Shown: in pieces, positions 36,743-49,518 of the stretch
Layout of the letters: every line of letters starts with the position of its first letter
Numbering within the stretch: the first letter of the stretch is position 1
Source of the DNA: Margaritispora aquatica
Lineage: Eukaryota; Ascomycota; Leotiomycetes; Helotiales; Discinellaceae
NCBI GenBank assembly: GCA_007644065.1
Contig: VJWN01000029.1
Coordinates: forward strand, 248,001-312,000
Direction: 5' to 3'
Length of the DNA: 64,000 nucleotides
The notes under the pieces: model-generated
What the model saw: the letters and a program-made list of their open reading frames with translations, nothing else
Told to the model about the DNA's origin: nothing
Database searches by the model: none
Program-made: the position numbers and the translations under genes

Positions 36743-38387
36743 ATGACATCAAATGCTACCAAGGCCGTGGGCCAAGGCCTCTGTCCAGCACCATTTTTAC
36801 AAGCCAGCTTATTTTCCACAGACGGCGGTTGTAAGTTTTCCTGTTGCAATCATGTAACTCAGCTCTAATAGATTGTAGTTATTGCAGGACGCTTCTGCTC
36901 TGACCTATTACCCGTCGAATGTTGTCTACCATGTCCTTCAACAGATTGGTTATACGCGGACAACTTCAATACAATAACAGAATCAGCAAACTGGATCAAT
37001 GTGGCAAGCGCAGCATGTTCGGTTTTCCTACTCGTGTCTTTCGCGTGTTTACCTGTTGAGAAGACTCATCGACATTATTTAAGTGTATGCCTAACAATAG
37101 GAGTAGCCCTGATGTCGGTTAGTGTTCTTATAATCCGTATTGACGATCTCTGCTCACATCTCCTAGCTGGGTTTTATTGTACCATTAGCCGCAAAGCCAG
37201 ATCTATGCTACGATGCAATCACACCAAACGACATGAAAACCAATGTCACCTGTGGAATATCAGGAGCATTATTGATCTTTGGAGGATGGTGTGGTGTGAT
37301 GTGGGTATTTCTTCGAGCTATTGCGCTTCACCTACAGATCTGCTGGCAGATGGTTATTGGAAACACGTTCATGTGGGGAGCTCTCGCGACAGGATGGGGC
37401 ATTCCAGCTCTTGGACTCACAGTCGCGTTGATTTTCAGTGGAGTATCATTCAGATTCGGAGACACTTGCCATATCAACCACAAGAACAGTCTTGCAACCC
37501 TCTGGATTCCATTGTTGGCATTCGCAGCTATTACGGTCATCGTTCAATTCTCTACTTTCGGTTATTGTATCAAAGTCTACTTGGCGTCTCTGAACGATGA
37601 CTCCACCACTACCAATAGCTCTGGAGTTCGTTCGTTCCAACAGAGCGTCCGCAATACCGTCTCGCCTCGTCAAGCCTACCGTCGAGTTCGACGAGTCATC
37701 GAGCTGCAATGGAGAGGAATTGCCATTGTCCTTCTGATCATCGCTGATGTGATCTTCTTCGCCATCATCTTTGTCTTCATGGACAATATGGAAGTCAATG
37801 TCAATAAGAACCCGCTCAAAGCTCAGGACTGGCTGAAATGTCTCATCAAAACTGGAGGCAATAAAAACAAATGTTTATCCTACGCCAGCTCCCTCACAAT
37901 CAATGAAGCGACTGTCATGTCAGTTCTCATTCTGCTATCTTTGAATGGCATTTGGGCTTTCTGCCTTCTTGGCCGATTCTCCATGTTCACAGGCTGGGCG
38001 GACCTGATCATGCGACGTACCAAAACCCAGACCGAGTTTATCTCTGCCGACGTACGATTGAACAAAGACCCCTCCAACTATGAGATGCTTAGTCGCGATC
38101 GCGACCGCGAAGTTCACCTCGCAAACGGCGACAGTAAGGCACCAGAGCCTTTCACAATGTCCAATCCAGTCACGCCGTTAAGCCCGACGGTGCCGAAGAG
38201 TGGGAGGGAAACACCGGATTACTTTGGTAGGGAAGCCCGATACAAATCTCCAGCACGGAGTTTCTCGGGACCGAACGCGCCGAGGGTGGGAAGTGGGAAC
38301 CAGCCGGCCCTGACGTGGGATCCGACAGTAACGCAAGCGAGGGGCTTCTATCCGGGGATGGATCCGCTGTCGATGAATAAGATATGA
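36743..38387 (+). CDS. Seven-transmembrane receptor-like protein (fungal GPCR), 515 aa, 3 exons
   Basis: Probable plasma-membrane receptor. Exons 36743-36830, 36879-37117 and 37167-38387 join cleanly. The short extracellular N-terminus is Cys-rich (GLCPAPF, GRFCSDLLPVECCLPCPSTDW), which recalls the reduced Cys-rich region of Frizzled/Smoothened-like receptors. Hydrophobic segments follow, beginning near residues 83-100 (VASAACSVFLLVSFACL) and then through ICWQMVIGNTFMWGAL, WIPLLAFAAITVIVQFSTFG, IAIVLLIIADVIFFAIIFVF and VMSVLILLSLNGIWAFCLL. A conserved Cys and a WGIPALG motif are present. The loop between helices 5 and 6 is basic (RQAYRRVRRVIELQWRG), as in G-protein-coupling loops. The tail is Ser/Pro-rich. 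Ligand and coupling are unknown. Confidence 0.85.
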
Positions 38388-39102
38388 GGAGGTGGTATCG
38401 AGTGTGATTCTATGTCTTCGCAATTCAGCGTTTCTTTGTTTATATATATTTTTCATGTTTGTTTACGATATGACTGAGGTGGTGTGTACACTGGATGGGG
38501 CGCATGGAAGAAGGAAGGATATAATGCCGGAACAGGCCAGGATAACTAAAGGAAAGGAGCATGGAACTGTACAGCACCATATGGGGTGACAGAAGTCAAC
38601 GGAAAGGCCAAGCAGGGTGAACAGCACTTGCTTGATAGATGGGAGGCAGGTGTATGAGATGAGAACAAGTCGGATCGGGTGTCAGCAGTCATGTGACTAG
38701 GGGTGTGTCTCCATCGATGACTGAGAGACAAGATAGAAGGCTTTACTGAGGAAGGGAGTAAAGGGGGCTCCAATTTAGAGCACATGTCAAAAGTTAGTGT
38801 AACAACTTAACAAACAAAAGAAAACCATTACAATCATACATCGTTCACTTTCCATCATGATGATTAGTGTTCTCCTGTCTACTTGAGTCATTTTCCAAAA
38901 TACCGTGTCAATCTACATCGATCTATTCTACTTGTGTAACATACAGGTACTGTTTCCCTGTTGTCTTGCCATTCGTCGATCTACCTTAGCTTAGCTACCT
39001 ATACATATACCTACCACCATGCCATCCAAAACCTACAGCCAAGACACTCTGAATCCGTTATCTTCGAACTCGAATCATAAACAATCAGCACAATTATCAG
39101 TC

Positions 39103-39127
39103 ATACAGTATACAGTATACAGTATAC
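39103..39127. repeat. Tandem ACAGTAT repeat
   Basis: Three copies of a 7-base unit (ACAGTAT) containing the palindrome GTATAC at each junction. Confidence 0.85.
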
Positions 39128-39484
39128 AAAAAAGACACGTACTCGACCTCGTACTCGAACTTACTTCATCACTCTTTATCTCATCTCATCTCAACTCATC
39201 TCCTCTTAAACTAGACTCACCTGCTACCTACTTTATCCTCACAGTGTCCTCACTCGTATATCCCATTTACTCGTCAGTCTTTTTTACTAGCTGTTGATAT
39301 GGGTAGAGGGACAGATAGATGGATAGATAACACTCTCGATATATAGAGAACTGTAAGAGAATTATAAGTACCCATGCAGATGTGCCATCTATGTGTCATC
39401 ACTCATCTCTCATCTCTCATTCCTTGTTCCTCACGTCCTACATTGTGTGACGATGATTTTACATTTGATCTTGGGCCGGAGCCT

Positions 39485-39513
39485 GAGCTGGAGCTGGAGC
39501 TGGAGCTGGAGCT
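39485..39513. repeat. (GAGCTG)n hexamer array
   Basis: Four to five copies of GAGCTG, the last altered. Confidence 0.9.
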
Positions 39514-39617
39514 TGAGTTAACTAGACTTAATTTCACTTGATTCCGGTGAGTGTGAGTGTTGTGCTATGTCTTATTTCAAGCATAGACACAGAGGGAGGG
39601 ATCGTCATGCGTGCCTA

Positions 39618-39641
39618 GGAGCAGGAGCAGGAGCAGGAGCA
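39618..39641. repeat. (GGAGCA)4 hexamer array
   Basis: Four perfect copies of GGAGCA. Confidence 0.9.
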
Positions 39642-41054
39642 GTGGACGTCGGTGAAATTTCGCTTAACTTTTTATCGTATTTCTTGAGGGTATAGATGCA
39701 AGGAGCTGGATTGAAGAGGGATGACATGGCGTGGTGTGGTGTGATGTAGTGTGGCAGACATCGAGCGTGCGTCTTAGATATTTTGACACAAGGCTTGGAC
39801 TTAACACCGGTAAATCAAATCTTCGCAGCACGGTAATTCCAAGTCCCATACCACAGTAGTGAGCTCTGTCCGTCTGTCTGGATTATGGGCTGGGCTTCGT
39901 GCTCGCCAACTTACTTACTCCGTATGTGGAACGTGGGCCTCGGCGAGACGGAGGTGCATTTGAGTCAGGGGAAGGCAGATTTGGACTGAGCTTGTGAGGT
40001 TTGTGGAGGGTTTGGAGTTGTGGGGAAGTGTGGAGTGTGTAGGTTTGGTGGGGTAGGTGAACAAAAGGGGGGGGAGGCTGTCTTTGGTAGCAAATTCAGT
40101 GTGCTAGAGCTTAACTCGGTATCGAGAAAGGTCTCAAATAATCGACAAGTACAAACGTGTGGTATAATGAGAAACTTTGCCTCAGATCCTATGATCACTT
40201 ACATTTGTATTTTCAGACCTTTGTCACGTTGATTGAACCTAACCTAGGTTATGAACCGTTTTTTGAACCTGCTGCACCCAACTAAACTCTACCTTAAATA
40301 CCCCAGCACCAGCACGCGTGACACGCAAATTCATAGCCTAACTTCTCAGTTCCAAGTGTATGAGCAAGTAGGGAGCACCGTACCTCGAGGACACATTGTC
40401 ATCGATGCTCCTTCGGCGTTAGGGTGTCTTGTGCTTGTGCTTGCGGTAGAGGTAGACGTATATGAGAGATAGATGATGAAGGATGAAATACAGGTGTCTA
40501 TGGAGTGAGTAGCAAGTAGAGAGTACTTCACTGGTGTAAGGGACGATCGATCGATTAATTGATAGATGAAGTGTTGTTTGGATTTGGTAGATGGCGGGGA
40601 GCTTTGCTTGATGTCCGTGTTTGAGCTGTCGTGGCGAAAATGCCGTTCGTTAGAGAAAGCTGTTTTTCTTGTGTTTCAGGTTCGGGGATGCTGAATCAAT
40701 ATAATATACTGCGGTCTCGTCTTGGACGATGACCATTTGTAAATCTTTCGAAACTTGTGAAGATGCTCAAGTTTGCGGAAACCTAGAAGTTCTAGACATG
40801 GTTAGAAAGTAGAACATTTCAAGGGAGGTTTTTTATGGTAAGGAATGACTTAATGACCCCAAGAAAATTCGAGGATTAGTGATGCAACGCGTGCAAGTAT
40901 ATTGTTATGATGAAGTCATGCCAGACTGGGTATCATGATCCGAACTCCAACGCTAAAACAAACGCCCCCTCCCCCCAATAAAGAAACAAACAAACAACTT
41001 TTTTCGCACATCCATGAAGTAGGAAACCCTTAAGTCACTTTTGCTCACAACTCT

Positions 41055-43545
41055 TCAGAACCTTGTCACCATCCACTCCTGCACCCTCGTTGGTGTAGCA
41101 ACAGCTCCATAGTCCCAACACAAAGCCATACAAGCCTTGATAGACGCATACAATTTCGGGACCTCACGCGCCTCAAAGGAGTACTTACCACCAACAGCAA
41201 TGACGCCCTTGTCCTCAGCAGTCCTGGCATGGACATTCGCCCCATTCTCCAGCAACACTTTAGTCGCGACCTTTCGTCCCAACCTCACCGCAATATGGAG
41301 AGCACTTTCGCCCTGCCGATTCCGCCAATGCACATTCGCACCAGTCTTGATCAAGGCCTCAAAGATACGTTGCAGGGTCTTGTCATCCTCTCCGTCGACA
41401 AGGTGGGTGACGAATGCCATGAGCACGGTGTTACCATGCCGGTCATAATTATTCCGATCGACCCCAACGTAGATGAGATTCAAGACTAGCTGGAAGCGGA
41501 GCTGCATGTGTTTCATTGCGATATTCTCGAGGCATGGAGCAGTAGCGCCAGGTGTAGGTCGTTTCCGCGATTTCACGGGGGCAGAGTTCAGGAAAACCAC
41601 TTCGGCGACGCATTGGAAACCATTGCGTCCGTCCGTATCTTCTGTGGTTGGCTCATCGAATGCGTATCGAGCTGTCGCCATGAGGTGAGCGTTTTTGTGA
41701 AAGTGAGCCTCCTCTTCGAGCGTCACTTCGTTGTTAGGGTACAGCGAGTTGCCAGAGATCCCCAAGTTGGCGTCACCGCAAGACGTTTCCTTCAAAATAT
41801 CCCTCATAAGGTCAATATGAGGAGTGCAACTGGAAACTTTGATCCAAGCCTCGGAATCGCTGGCATGTGCTGACTCGTGATGAAGCTGCCGGCCATTTCT
41901 CCATGTGGAGTAAAATCGACGATGGCTCTGGCTTCCAAGGAGACTCTGTTCAAGGGCTGCGTCATGTGTTGAGTCCCAACCTGCAACATTTCGAGTGGGT
42001 ATCGCGTATGAGGGTAGTGCGGGAGATCCAAATAGCTGGTTGAAGCTGACTTGTGAGGCATGTGATATCCGATGAAATAAGTTGCGACCAAGGAAATCAC
42101 AATCTGACATGCAGATCTTGTGACTTGCCAATATGCGCATTGCGGATAGGAACATGGTTTTATTTGTAGCGAGCGTTTGAATTTCGGAATTGCTCAATAG
42201 GTGGAAGCAATTTTGACCCGAACTATTCTTCGCATTGCCGTCAAATCCAAAATCCAGTAAACCAAGAAGCACGTCCAGTGAGGCGCCTCTGGCAGCAAGC
42301 ATGTGCAAAGCGGTGTTGCCAAAGGGGTCCACAAATCCGGAATCAAAATTGAAGTAATTAGAGCTACGGATTCCATTAATGTGATCCTGCAATATCATTG
42401 ACTCGCGGTTTACCCATAGATGTCGAGAATCAAGCAAATGCTCAGTACACCAGCAATTCCCCTTATCATGAGCTGTCATGCCAGGTAAACAGATACCCTG
42501 TTGGCGAAGATAACTGTCCAATTCGAGGAAGGACCCAGAAAGTACAATTGGCATTTCTTGGCGAGATTTAAACGATACTCGGAGTTCATTGCTTTGAGAA
42601 GTGGATGTATCTAATGTCGATCTACCATCGGAGGGAAGTGAGAAAGGTGCCAGAGTATGCACGCTTTCTGAGACAGATGACTGAGACATCGAGCTTGTTT
42701 TGATTAAGCGAGAGATGTCGCGAATATATTCCGACGAGTAGCCAGAAAGTCGACGTCTCAATTTCGGGTCGATTGAGCCTTCAATCTCTTGTGCATGAGC
42801 ACCTGATAGTTTTAGCTGGGTTTAAATAACGCTCCATGACTATTGCTCCTCACCATCAAGTGCTAGTGAGTCGTGCATGTAGCTGTCATCGAAAAATTCA
42901 AAATCGGGCTGTACCACTTCTCGATAATCGTAGTCTGCTTTGAGCGGAACTTTTCGTGGTTGTGGGTCCCCTGCTGGAGTGTCCTGCAGGAAACTCGAAA
43001 TTCGTTCGTCATATAGACTCCCATGGTTTTTGGACAAGTCTGAAGAAGTCAGATTAAATATAAGACTGATAAAGGTTGTGATGCCACGATTGGTATCGCT
43101 GGTGTTGACTCGTCATCAGCAACCAATGTCGATTGTTTCCACGTACGTTGTGATAGGATGCTAGCATTTATTTCTTCAAGTCCTAAAACTCTCTTGTTCA
43201 TTTGTTCTCTCGTCTTCGGACGCAGCCAGTTAGGATAACGATCTAAGAGGGCTCCGAATTTTTGTTTCACGGTTTCTTCCCTGAGCTAAGTAAATATTAA
43301 TATAAAATATAATAACGTCAGACTTACGATAGCTTCCGTTTGCTCCCCATATATTCTAACACAGACACAATCTTCCCTACAGGTAAAGTGCTAAAGACGT
43401 AAAGTCGCCCAACAAGCTGCTCATAGGAGCTTGTCCATATCGGCTTGCGACCTTTTTTTTTACAGGGTGGTGGAGCTTTGTGGTGCTTAAATTTCCATGA
43501 ATTGATTGAGAATGATGTATCATTCTCCTCTTCGATATAGGTCAT
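41055..43545 (-). CDS. Ankyrin-repeat protein, 761 aa, 4 exons
   Basis: Probable protein-interaction scaffold. Exons, as complements: 43545-43328, 43280-43147, 43039-42854, 42802-41055. Ankyrin repeats are clear in two places. One is mid-protein (DPFGNTALHMLAARGASLDV, GNAKNSSGQNCFHLL). The other is C-terminal (NYDRHGNTVLMAFV, ALIKTGANVHWRNRQGESAL, VATKVLLENGANVHARTAED). The N-terminal 120 residues are basic and contain a WTSSYEQLVGRLYVF...KQKFGALLDRYPNWLRP stretch, similar in style to the Clr5-like/DNA-binding-like N-termini of some fungal ankyrin proteins; I cannot name the domain. Residues 185-260 are Ser/Thr-rich. The intron 2 donor GTACGT was chosen because other GT sites break the frame. 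An extra 5' exon is possible. Confidence 0.8.
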
Positions 43546-45031
43546 ACTTAGGAGACAAGTATAAAAATTTGGACTAATATAAGGGTATAGTACCTGTACT
43601 TGTAAGTAATTGATTTGATATTATTTAGAGACAAACCGCTCTGAGCCTAACTTACCTCAAGCATTGGTAGCTATACTCGACGAAGTAAAAGTAAAAAGTA
43701 GTGTAAATAGACGGCTTGAGTTGAAAAGACATGATAGAGCACATCTTTCGAGGACTTCTACCGAAGCTTTATAAGAACGCAGCAGCAGCATCGGGAGCTA
43801 GTGAGTCAGTCTGACGTGGCAGGAATATAACAAATCTCTGGGCTTCCGGGCGTATTGAGAAATAAAAGATAAAAGGCTTGAGGAAGTGTAGAAATGCGAG
43901 ATATGCCATAACTAAATAGGCGAGTTGTGGATCCGATAGATACCCTGCTAGCCAATCATTACAAGGTGATATCACTTATGCAGCCAGTAGGTCTGTCACA
44001 CAATGGCTGTTCGGAAATTGATTTGTATGGCCAGCTCTATTTACCAGCCGCTTTTTCAACACTATCTCGTCTTCCCAGTAGCTGACGTGTCAAAGTTATT
44101 GGTCCACGCGCGTGTTGTAAGGCGGAATCAGCCTAGCAACCGTATCCCGTCTTTTCTCTCCATTTCCCAACAGACACGTCATATAAGCGGTTAGGAAGTT
44201 CCATCTCATTCTAATAACTATTATAAGGCTCGCTTCTAGTGTAGCAATGCATCTTTGAATATTAAAGCGCTTTTGTTGCGCTTTATCACGCCCGGGAAAA
44301 CACCCACTGTGCCTAAAAGAGGTTCTCGTAAGCTTCCTATAAGAAACAAATTTCTCAGAGGAACTTATCACGACCACGATTAGTCTGAGCTTGCATTGAA
44401 ATACAAATCCCCAGAACCAGTAGGATTATGCTACACTGATCTTATAAACAAGCACTTTATCTAATTAAAAAGCAGTAAAAGAGCACGACGTGTTGTGGAA
44501 AGTAATCCTAAAGGATGCATTTATAGAGGGGGAGTTTAAAAAACGATTGCAAAAGTAAATGCTAAGTTCTCTGAAACCAACGAGCTGTTCTCAATGAAGC
44601 TATAGCGGAAGTTGGTCATGCTTGAATTGTTGACAATTCCAAGTTTTGTTTACGACAATTGCAGACAGGGCATTTCTCATTTTAAGCCTCCTGGAGTGAC
44701 GTGGCGACTGCTCAGACGTCCGCAGAAGTCGGAGTAACCCTCCAAAAAGCTCTAGTTTAAGATGAAATAGAATAAATACAAGTCAAGTGCTCGCCCTTTC
44801 AAAAGTGCAAATTCTATAATGGGCATATGGCAAGGGTGTACGCCCGATTGAGGAGTTGGCGTCCTACCTGTGCCGCTCCCTGAAGGACGTATGCAGGTGC
44901 CAAGAAATAGGGCCAGTAGTAACCACTCTCAAGAGAAAGATTGCTTCCTTGCTAAACAGTATCACCCTAGTCACTATTTTGCAATCATGAAGTGTAGGAA
45001 TGCCGAATCTGGGTATCGCTTGACTGGACTA

Positions 45032-45074
45032 TAGCGTCGATGAGAGTAGCGTCGATGAGAGTAGCGTCGATGAG
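45032..45074. repeat. 15-base tandem repeat, three copies
   Basis: Unit TAGCGTCGATGAGAG: two perfect copies and a third nearly complete one. Confidence 0.9.
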
Positions 45075-46849
45075 TCAGTGAGTGAGTAGAGTCTTTTCAA
45101 GTGTAGGACAGAGACAGATACAGACTGCCAAGGTGTATTAAAGAGGCAGACTGTCACGTTGGTGAAATGTATCGATGCAAGAAGCATCAAAGAAGTATAA
45201 GTATGGTGTGTAGTCATGAGATGTATTGCTCTTCATTGACTTCGAATCATTATAATATCGCTTGCTACGATCTATCTCGCACATAAACCGAAATGTCTTC
45301 ACGTAAAAACCCTTCCAATCTTGTTACCAGGTATGCACAATCAATATTTATGCTCATCAACATGTCTCAACAGTATTTAGGAAACCCAATTCCCAGCAAC
45401 AAAAGCTCAAAACTCAGAGTGATCTACAGATACTATCCCGGTCACCAAATCTCGAGATGTATCTTTCTCGACATGAGACAGCGGAGGATATAGCCATGGA
45501 GCAGCCTTTCAATCATAAAGATAGAATGGCGGTTATTGAAGAGTGGAACAGAGTATGGGAAAAGGCGAGTGGTGGTGGATGAACTTTTCTTTTGACACGA
45601 GACCTACGAGGTTGGAGGGACGACATGCTTAAGGAATCAAAACATTCAAGACCCTCATGCCCACGCTTGTGAACAGAAGTGATGATATATTGAGGTATGC
45701 ACTTGACTTTGTGCTCTATTATGGTGCACCTATACCAAGATGGATGTAAAGAGACTAGAGAGAAGAACCCGACATTAATGAAAACCCGTGAAAGAAGAGG
45801 CACCTCTGACTACATACACTGGTGTTTCAGACTGCCATTCTTATAAAGTACGATAAATTCGAGAGGTATGTATCAAAATAAATAGTATGGATAGGTAGAA
45901 GGTTGAATGGCCAACTGAGGGGTAAGGTAGTTTAGTGAGTTACGTACAGCAGTACCTTTTGAATATCTTATCGTAAGTAAGCAGAAAAGAAGCCGATTAT
46001 ATAAGAATTACATACATACATCTATAGATATACACGTACTTTAGGTAAGATTGTCTTCTTCAATACTTTATTTTATGCACTTTGTAGAATTCATACAAAG
46101 ACGTCTTTTCTAGGGGCACGTCCACCTTATTTATTCCAAATCGAATCATCTGTTGCAAGTCGACCGATAAGATAAATAGATAACAGCAAAAAAGAAGGAA
46201 AAGATTAGAGGTGAATAAAATCAAGATAGAGAAGAAGATACTGTAAAATACGTAAAAAGATAAAAAAGATAAAAAGCGGGCACCCCCAAAAGCTTGCTCT
46301 CATGTGGGCAGATTCAACCCTATGATTGGTCAATTAGCTAGACAATAGAGGGAACAAGACAAGCTCGTACTTCTAAAGCAAAAAGCATGACAATTGGCAT
46401 GGCATGGCGGCATAACATGGCATGACAAAGTAAACAAGCATCCATTCATCGCCCCTCTTGTTTCTATCCTCCAGTACTTTGAGCCCGTGATCCTTCGTCG
46501 TTGGTCGTCCGTCGTCCGGTCCGTCGTGAACATCCAAATTCCAGCTTCCCTGCACTGGCATTTTTCATCGTGCAATTGTGCTACTGTACATACCTACCAC
46601 CTCTCTACCTTACCTACCTAGACGCTCTCTTAGACGCCCGGTCCTGCATATCCTGTCTGTACGACCAGGTACCTCCCCCTCCACCTTCTCTATTTCTTCC
46701 AATATTCAATATCAGGTACTTGACAATAGAAAACATTTCATTACTCTACTCTCCCCTTCAGCCTCACCCGCATACCCCAGCTCGATACGATACCTAGGTA
46801 TCCAAATACAGCTCAGCTCTTGTTCCCATCTGGTCATCCCGCGTCAAAG

Positions 46850-46867
46850 ATGAGCCTCAAATGCTAA
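46850..46867 (+). promoter_or_regulatory. Five-codon uORF in the VTC4 leader
   Basis: ATG AGC CTC AAA TGC TAA lies 93 bases before the VTC4 start. It overlaps a second upstream ATG at 46861, which is in frame with VTC4 and would add 33 residues. Conserved Vtc4 proteins begin at MKFGEQLR, so both upstream ATGs would have to be bypassed or used for regulation. Confidence 0.4.
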
Positions 46868-46959
46868 TCGTCGAAGACCTAAAGACAAGGCAGATCCGCT
46901 GGGTAGCAAATAGAACTGCGCATTCCCGCCCTTACAACTTCCGAGCCGGCGAGATCATC

Positions 46960-49518
46960 ATGAAATTCGGAGAACAGCTGCGTACCAGCGTGATCAAGGA
47001 GTACCAATGGTACTACATTGCCTACGATGAGCTGAAGCAGCAGCTGAAGACGAACTGGATTGTCGCACCATCAAAGAAGAATCCAAAAGGAAAGCGACAA
47101 GAATGGTGCGAGGCAGACGAGAGCCATTTTATCGCGAGATTGGAACAGGAGTTGGATAAGGTACACACGAAGCAGAAGGTCAAGGCAATTGAGATTGGCA
47201 GACGGATTGCCGGAAGTGAGAAGGAGGTCAGCGATGTGGTTGCACGGCTGAACGATCGAGAGGATAATGGCACCCTAAAGGATCCGCCCTCTGAGGAGGA
47301 GTTTATGATGCTGGAGGAGGACTTGAGTGATATCATTGCAGACGTCCATGACCTGGCCAAGTTTGTGCAATTGAACTACACCGGATTCCAGAAGATTATC
47401 AAGAAGCATGATGTGAGAGCTACTGCGGAATTTGGAGGGTAATTGCTGACGGGATACAGAAACAAACCGGATGGATGCTTAAGCCAGTGTTTGCCACAAG
47501 ACTAAAGGCCAAGCCATTCTTCAAGGATAACTACGACGCAGATATTGTCAAGCTCTCGAAACTATATGATATTGTGAGGACGAGAGGTAATCCAGTCAAG
47601 GGTGATAGTGCTGCTGGTGGAAGCCAGGGTAACTTCATTCGAAATACTACAAAATACTGGGTGCACCCAGACAACATCACGGAAGTGAAGCTTATCATCC
47701 TTAAAGTATGCTTCTCCTTGGTATGCTAACAATCTTTACTAACCTTCCATAGCATCTGCCAGTCCTCGTGTTCAATGCCAATAAAGAATTCGAAGCCAAA
47801 GATTCGGCCATTACCTCAATCTACTACGATAACCCAGATACATGGTTCCTATACGAAGGCCGATTGAAGAAGTCACAGGGTGCTGAAGCTATTCGTATGC
47901 GATGGTATGGAGATGTGGATACAGAAACAATCTTTGTGGAACGAAAGACACATCAGGAGGACTGGACTGGAGAGAAGTCTGTCAAGGCTAGATTCAATAT
48001 CAAGGAGAAGAACTTGAATGCTTATCTACGCGGAGAGATCTTGCCAGCCACACTCTTCGAAAAGGCAAGGAAAGATGGCAAGAAGCCTGCAAAGCAGATT
48101 GATGAGGACGAGAGACTTGCAAGGGAGATCCAGTACTCCGTGATCAAGATGGGTTACAAGCCAGTCTGCCGGTCATTCTACAACCGAACAGCCTTCCAGC
48201 TACCAGCTGATGCGCGTGTGCGTATTTCTCTCGATACAGAACTCACCATGGTTCGTGAGGATAACTTGGACGGAAGACAAAGGGCTGGAGACAACTGGCG
48301 ACGGATGGATATTGGGATCGACTATCCTTTTGCTCAATTGCCAGCAGAGGATATCGAGAGATTTCCATATGCTGTTCTCGAAGTCAAGCTCCAAACACAA
48401 GCTGGACAGGAGCCTCCTGAGTGGGTTCGTGAACTGATTGCCAGTCACTTGGTTGAGGCTGTTCCCAAATTCTCCAAGTTCATTCACGGTACGGCGACAT
48501 TGTTCCCCACTCGTATCAATCTCCTTCCATTCTGGATGCCACAAATGGATGTCGACATCCGTAAGCCAGTCACACAACGATTTGGTATTAGACGGCCAGG
48601 TCATTCAGCCACCAGCACCACGAGCGACGATGATGACGATGATTCTGATGATGAAGATCCAGCTGAGTTTGCAGACAATTCGCAGTCAGCTACAGCTATG
48701 GGAAGCTCGAGCGAGACCGTGAATCGCATGCAAGGTCAACGCGAGAACGGACATAACGCTACAGGAAATGAGCTCGATATTGAGGAAGTCATTGGAGCAC
48801 AACCTTTGGTTGATGAGGACGCCTATCCATTATACGACTCGGATGACGAGGATAACGAATCCGATGCCATCGAAGAAGCACGTCAAGTTGGAGGGTGGCA
48901 TTATTACCAGTTGGTGTTGAAGAAGCATGCGAGAATGGTGGGTGAGCGTGTTGTTACAACAGTTAATCGACTACGTCAACCAAGTAGTATCCCACAAGGC
49001 AGCTTGACACCATTCAGCAATGGTCAAATCACCACCAAGAGGTTCAAGGCTCCTAAGGGTAAAAAGATTCACGTTCTAGTTCGCGTAGAGCCAAAGGTCT
49101 ATTTCGCAGCCGAGAGAACATTTTTGTCATGGGTAAGATCCCTCCATCTTTTTCCACCGTTTCAAACTAACAACCCTAGCTCGAATTCTCAATCTACATC
49201 AGCACCATCGCTGTAACGATTCTCAACTTTGGCGCCAAGCCCTCCAAGTTCTCCTTCCTAGCTGCATTCCTCTTTACGGGTGTCGCGCTCCTCTCTCTCC
49301 TCTACTCCATCGGCATCTATCTCTACCGCAGCCAAGCTATCAGAAACAGAAAGGCAATCAAGTACCATGATAGCTTTGGTCCGACGGTTCTGTGCGCTGC
49401 GCTTTTCGTGGCTATTGTATTAAATATGTGGTATGAAGCGGGAACGAGGGGGTGGTTATCGAGATTTGCGCCGGGATTGTGGTTTGAACAGAGTGTAGTT
49501 GCACAGAAGGTTTGGTAA
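46960..49518 (+). CDS. VTC4: Vacuolar transporter chaperone 4, polyphosphate polymerase, 805 aa
   Basis: Catalytic subunit of the vacuolar VTC complex, which makes inorganic polyphosphate from ATP and passes it into the vacuole. Exons 46960-47412, 47460-47705, 47753-49132 and 49180-49518. The N-terminal SPX domain (about 1-170: [20 protein letters not shown], and KKHDKQTGW rebuilt across intron 1) senses inositol pyrophosphates. The tunnel domain (about 215-520) shows [40 protein letters not shown] and [12 protein letters not shown], all typical of Vtc4 and including its basic substrate-binding residues. A long acidic Asp/Glu linker (about 570-690) follows. Three C-terminal membrane helices ([50 protein letters not shown]) complete the VTC architecture. 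The start at MKFGEQ is universal in the family. Confidence 0.95.

Larger units (their letters stand above)
38388..41054. other. Intergenic region with simple repeats
   Basis: Between a plus-strand receptor and the 3' end of the minus-strand ankyrin gene. It contains a GTATACA repeat, GAGCTG and GGAGCA hexamer arrays and CTCATCT-rich sequence. No gene is supported. Confidence 0.5.
43546..46959. other. Divergent intergenic region, ankyrin / VTC4
   Basis: About 3.4 kb. Contains a 15-base unit repeated three times (45032-45074), AT-rich DNA at 45850-46270, and a TACCTACC-rich stretch (46591-46620) in the VTC4 leader. Frames at 44096-44377 and 43769-43975 show no recognisable motif. Confidence 0.45.

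Noticed and set aside
44096..44800. Possible degenerate transposase region
   Set aside because: Stop-rich frames and repeated AT tracts suggested a dead element, but I found no transposase motif, terminal inverted repeats or target duplication.
46101..46320. PHO-type CACGTGGG element upstream of VTC4
   Set aside because: Only imperfect relatives (CACGTC, CATGTGGG) are present, so a phosphate-response element is not claimed.
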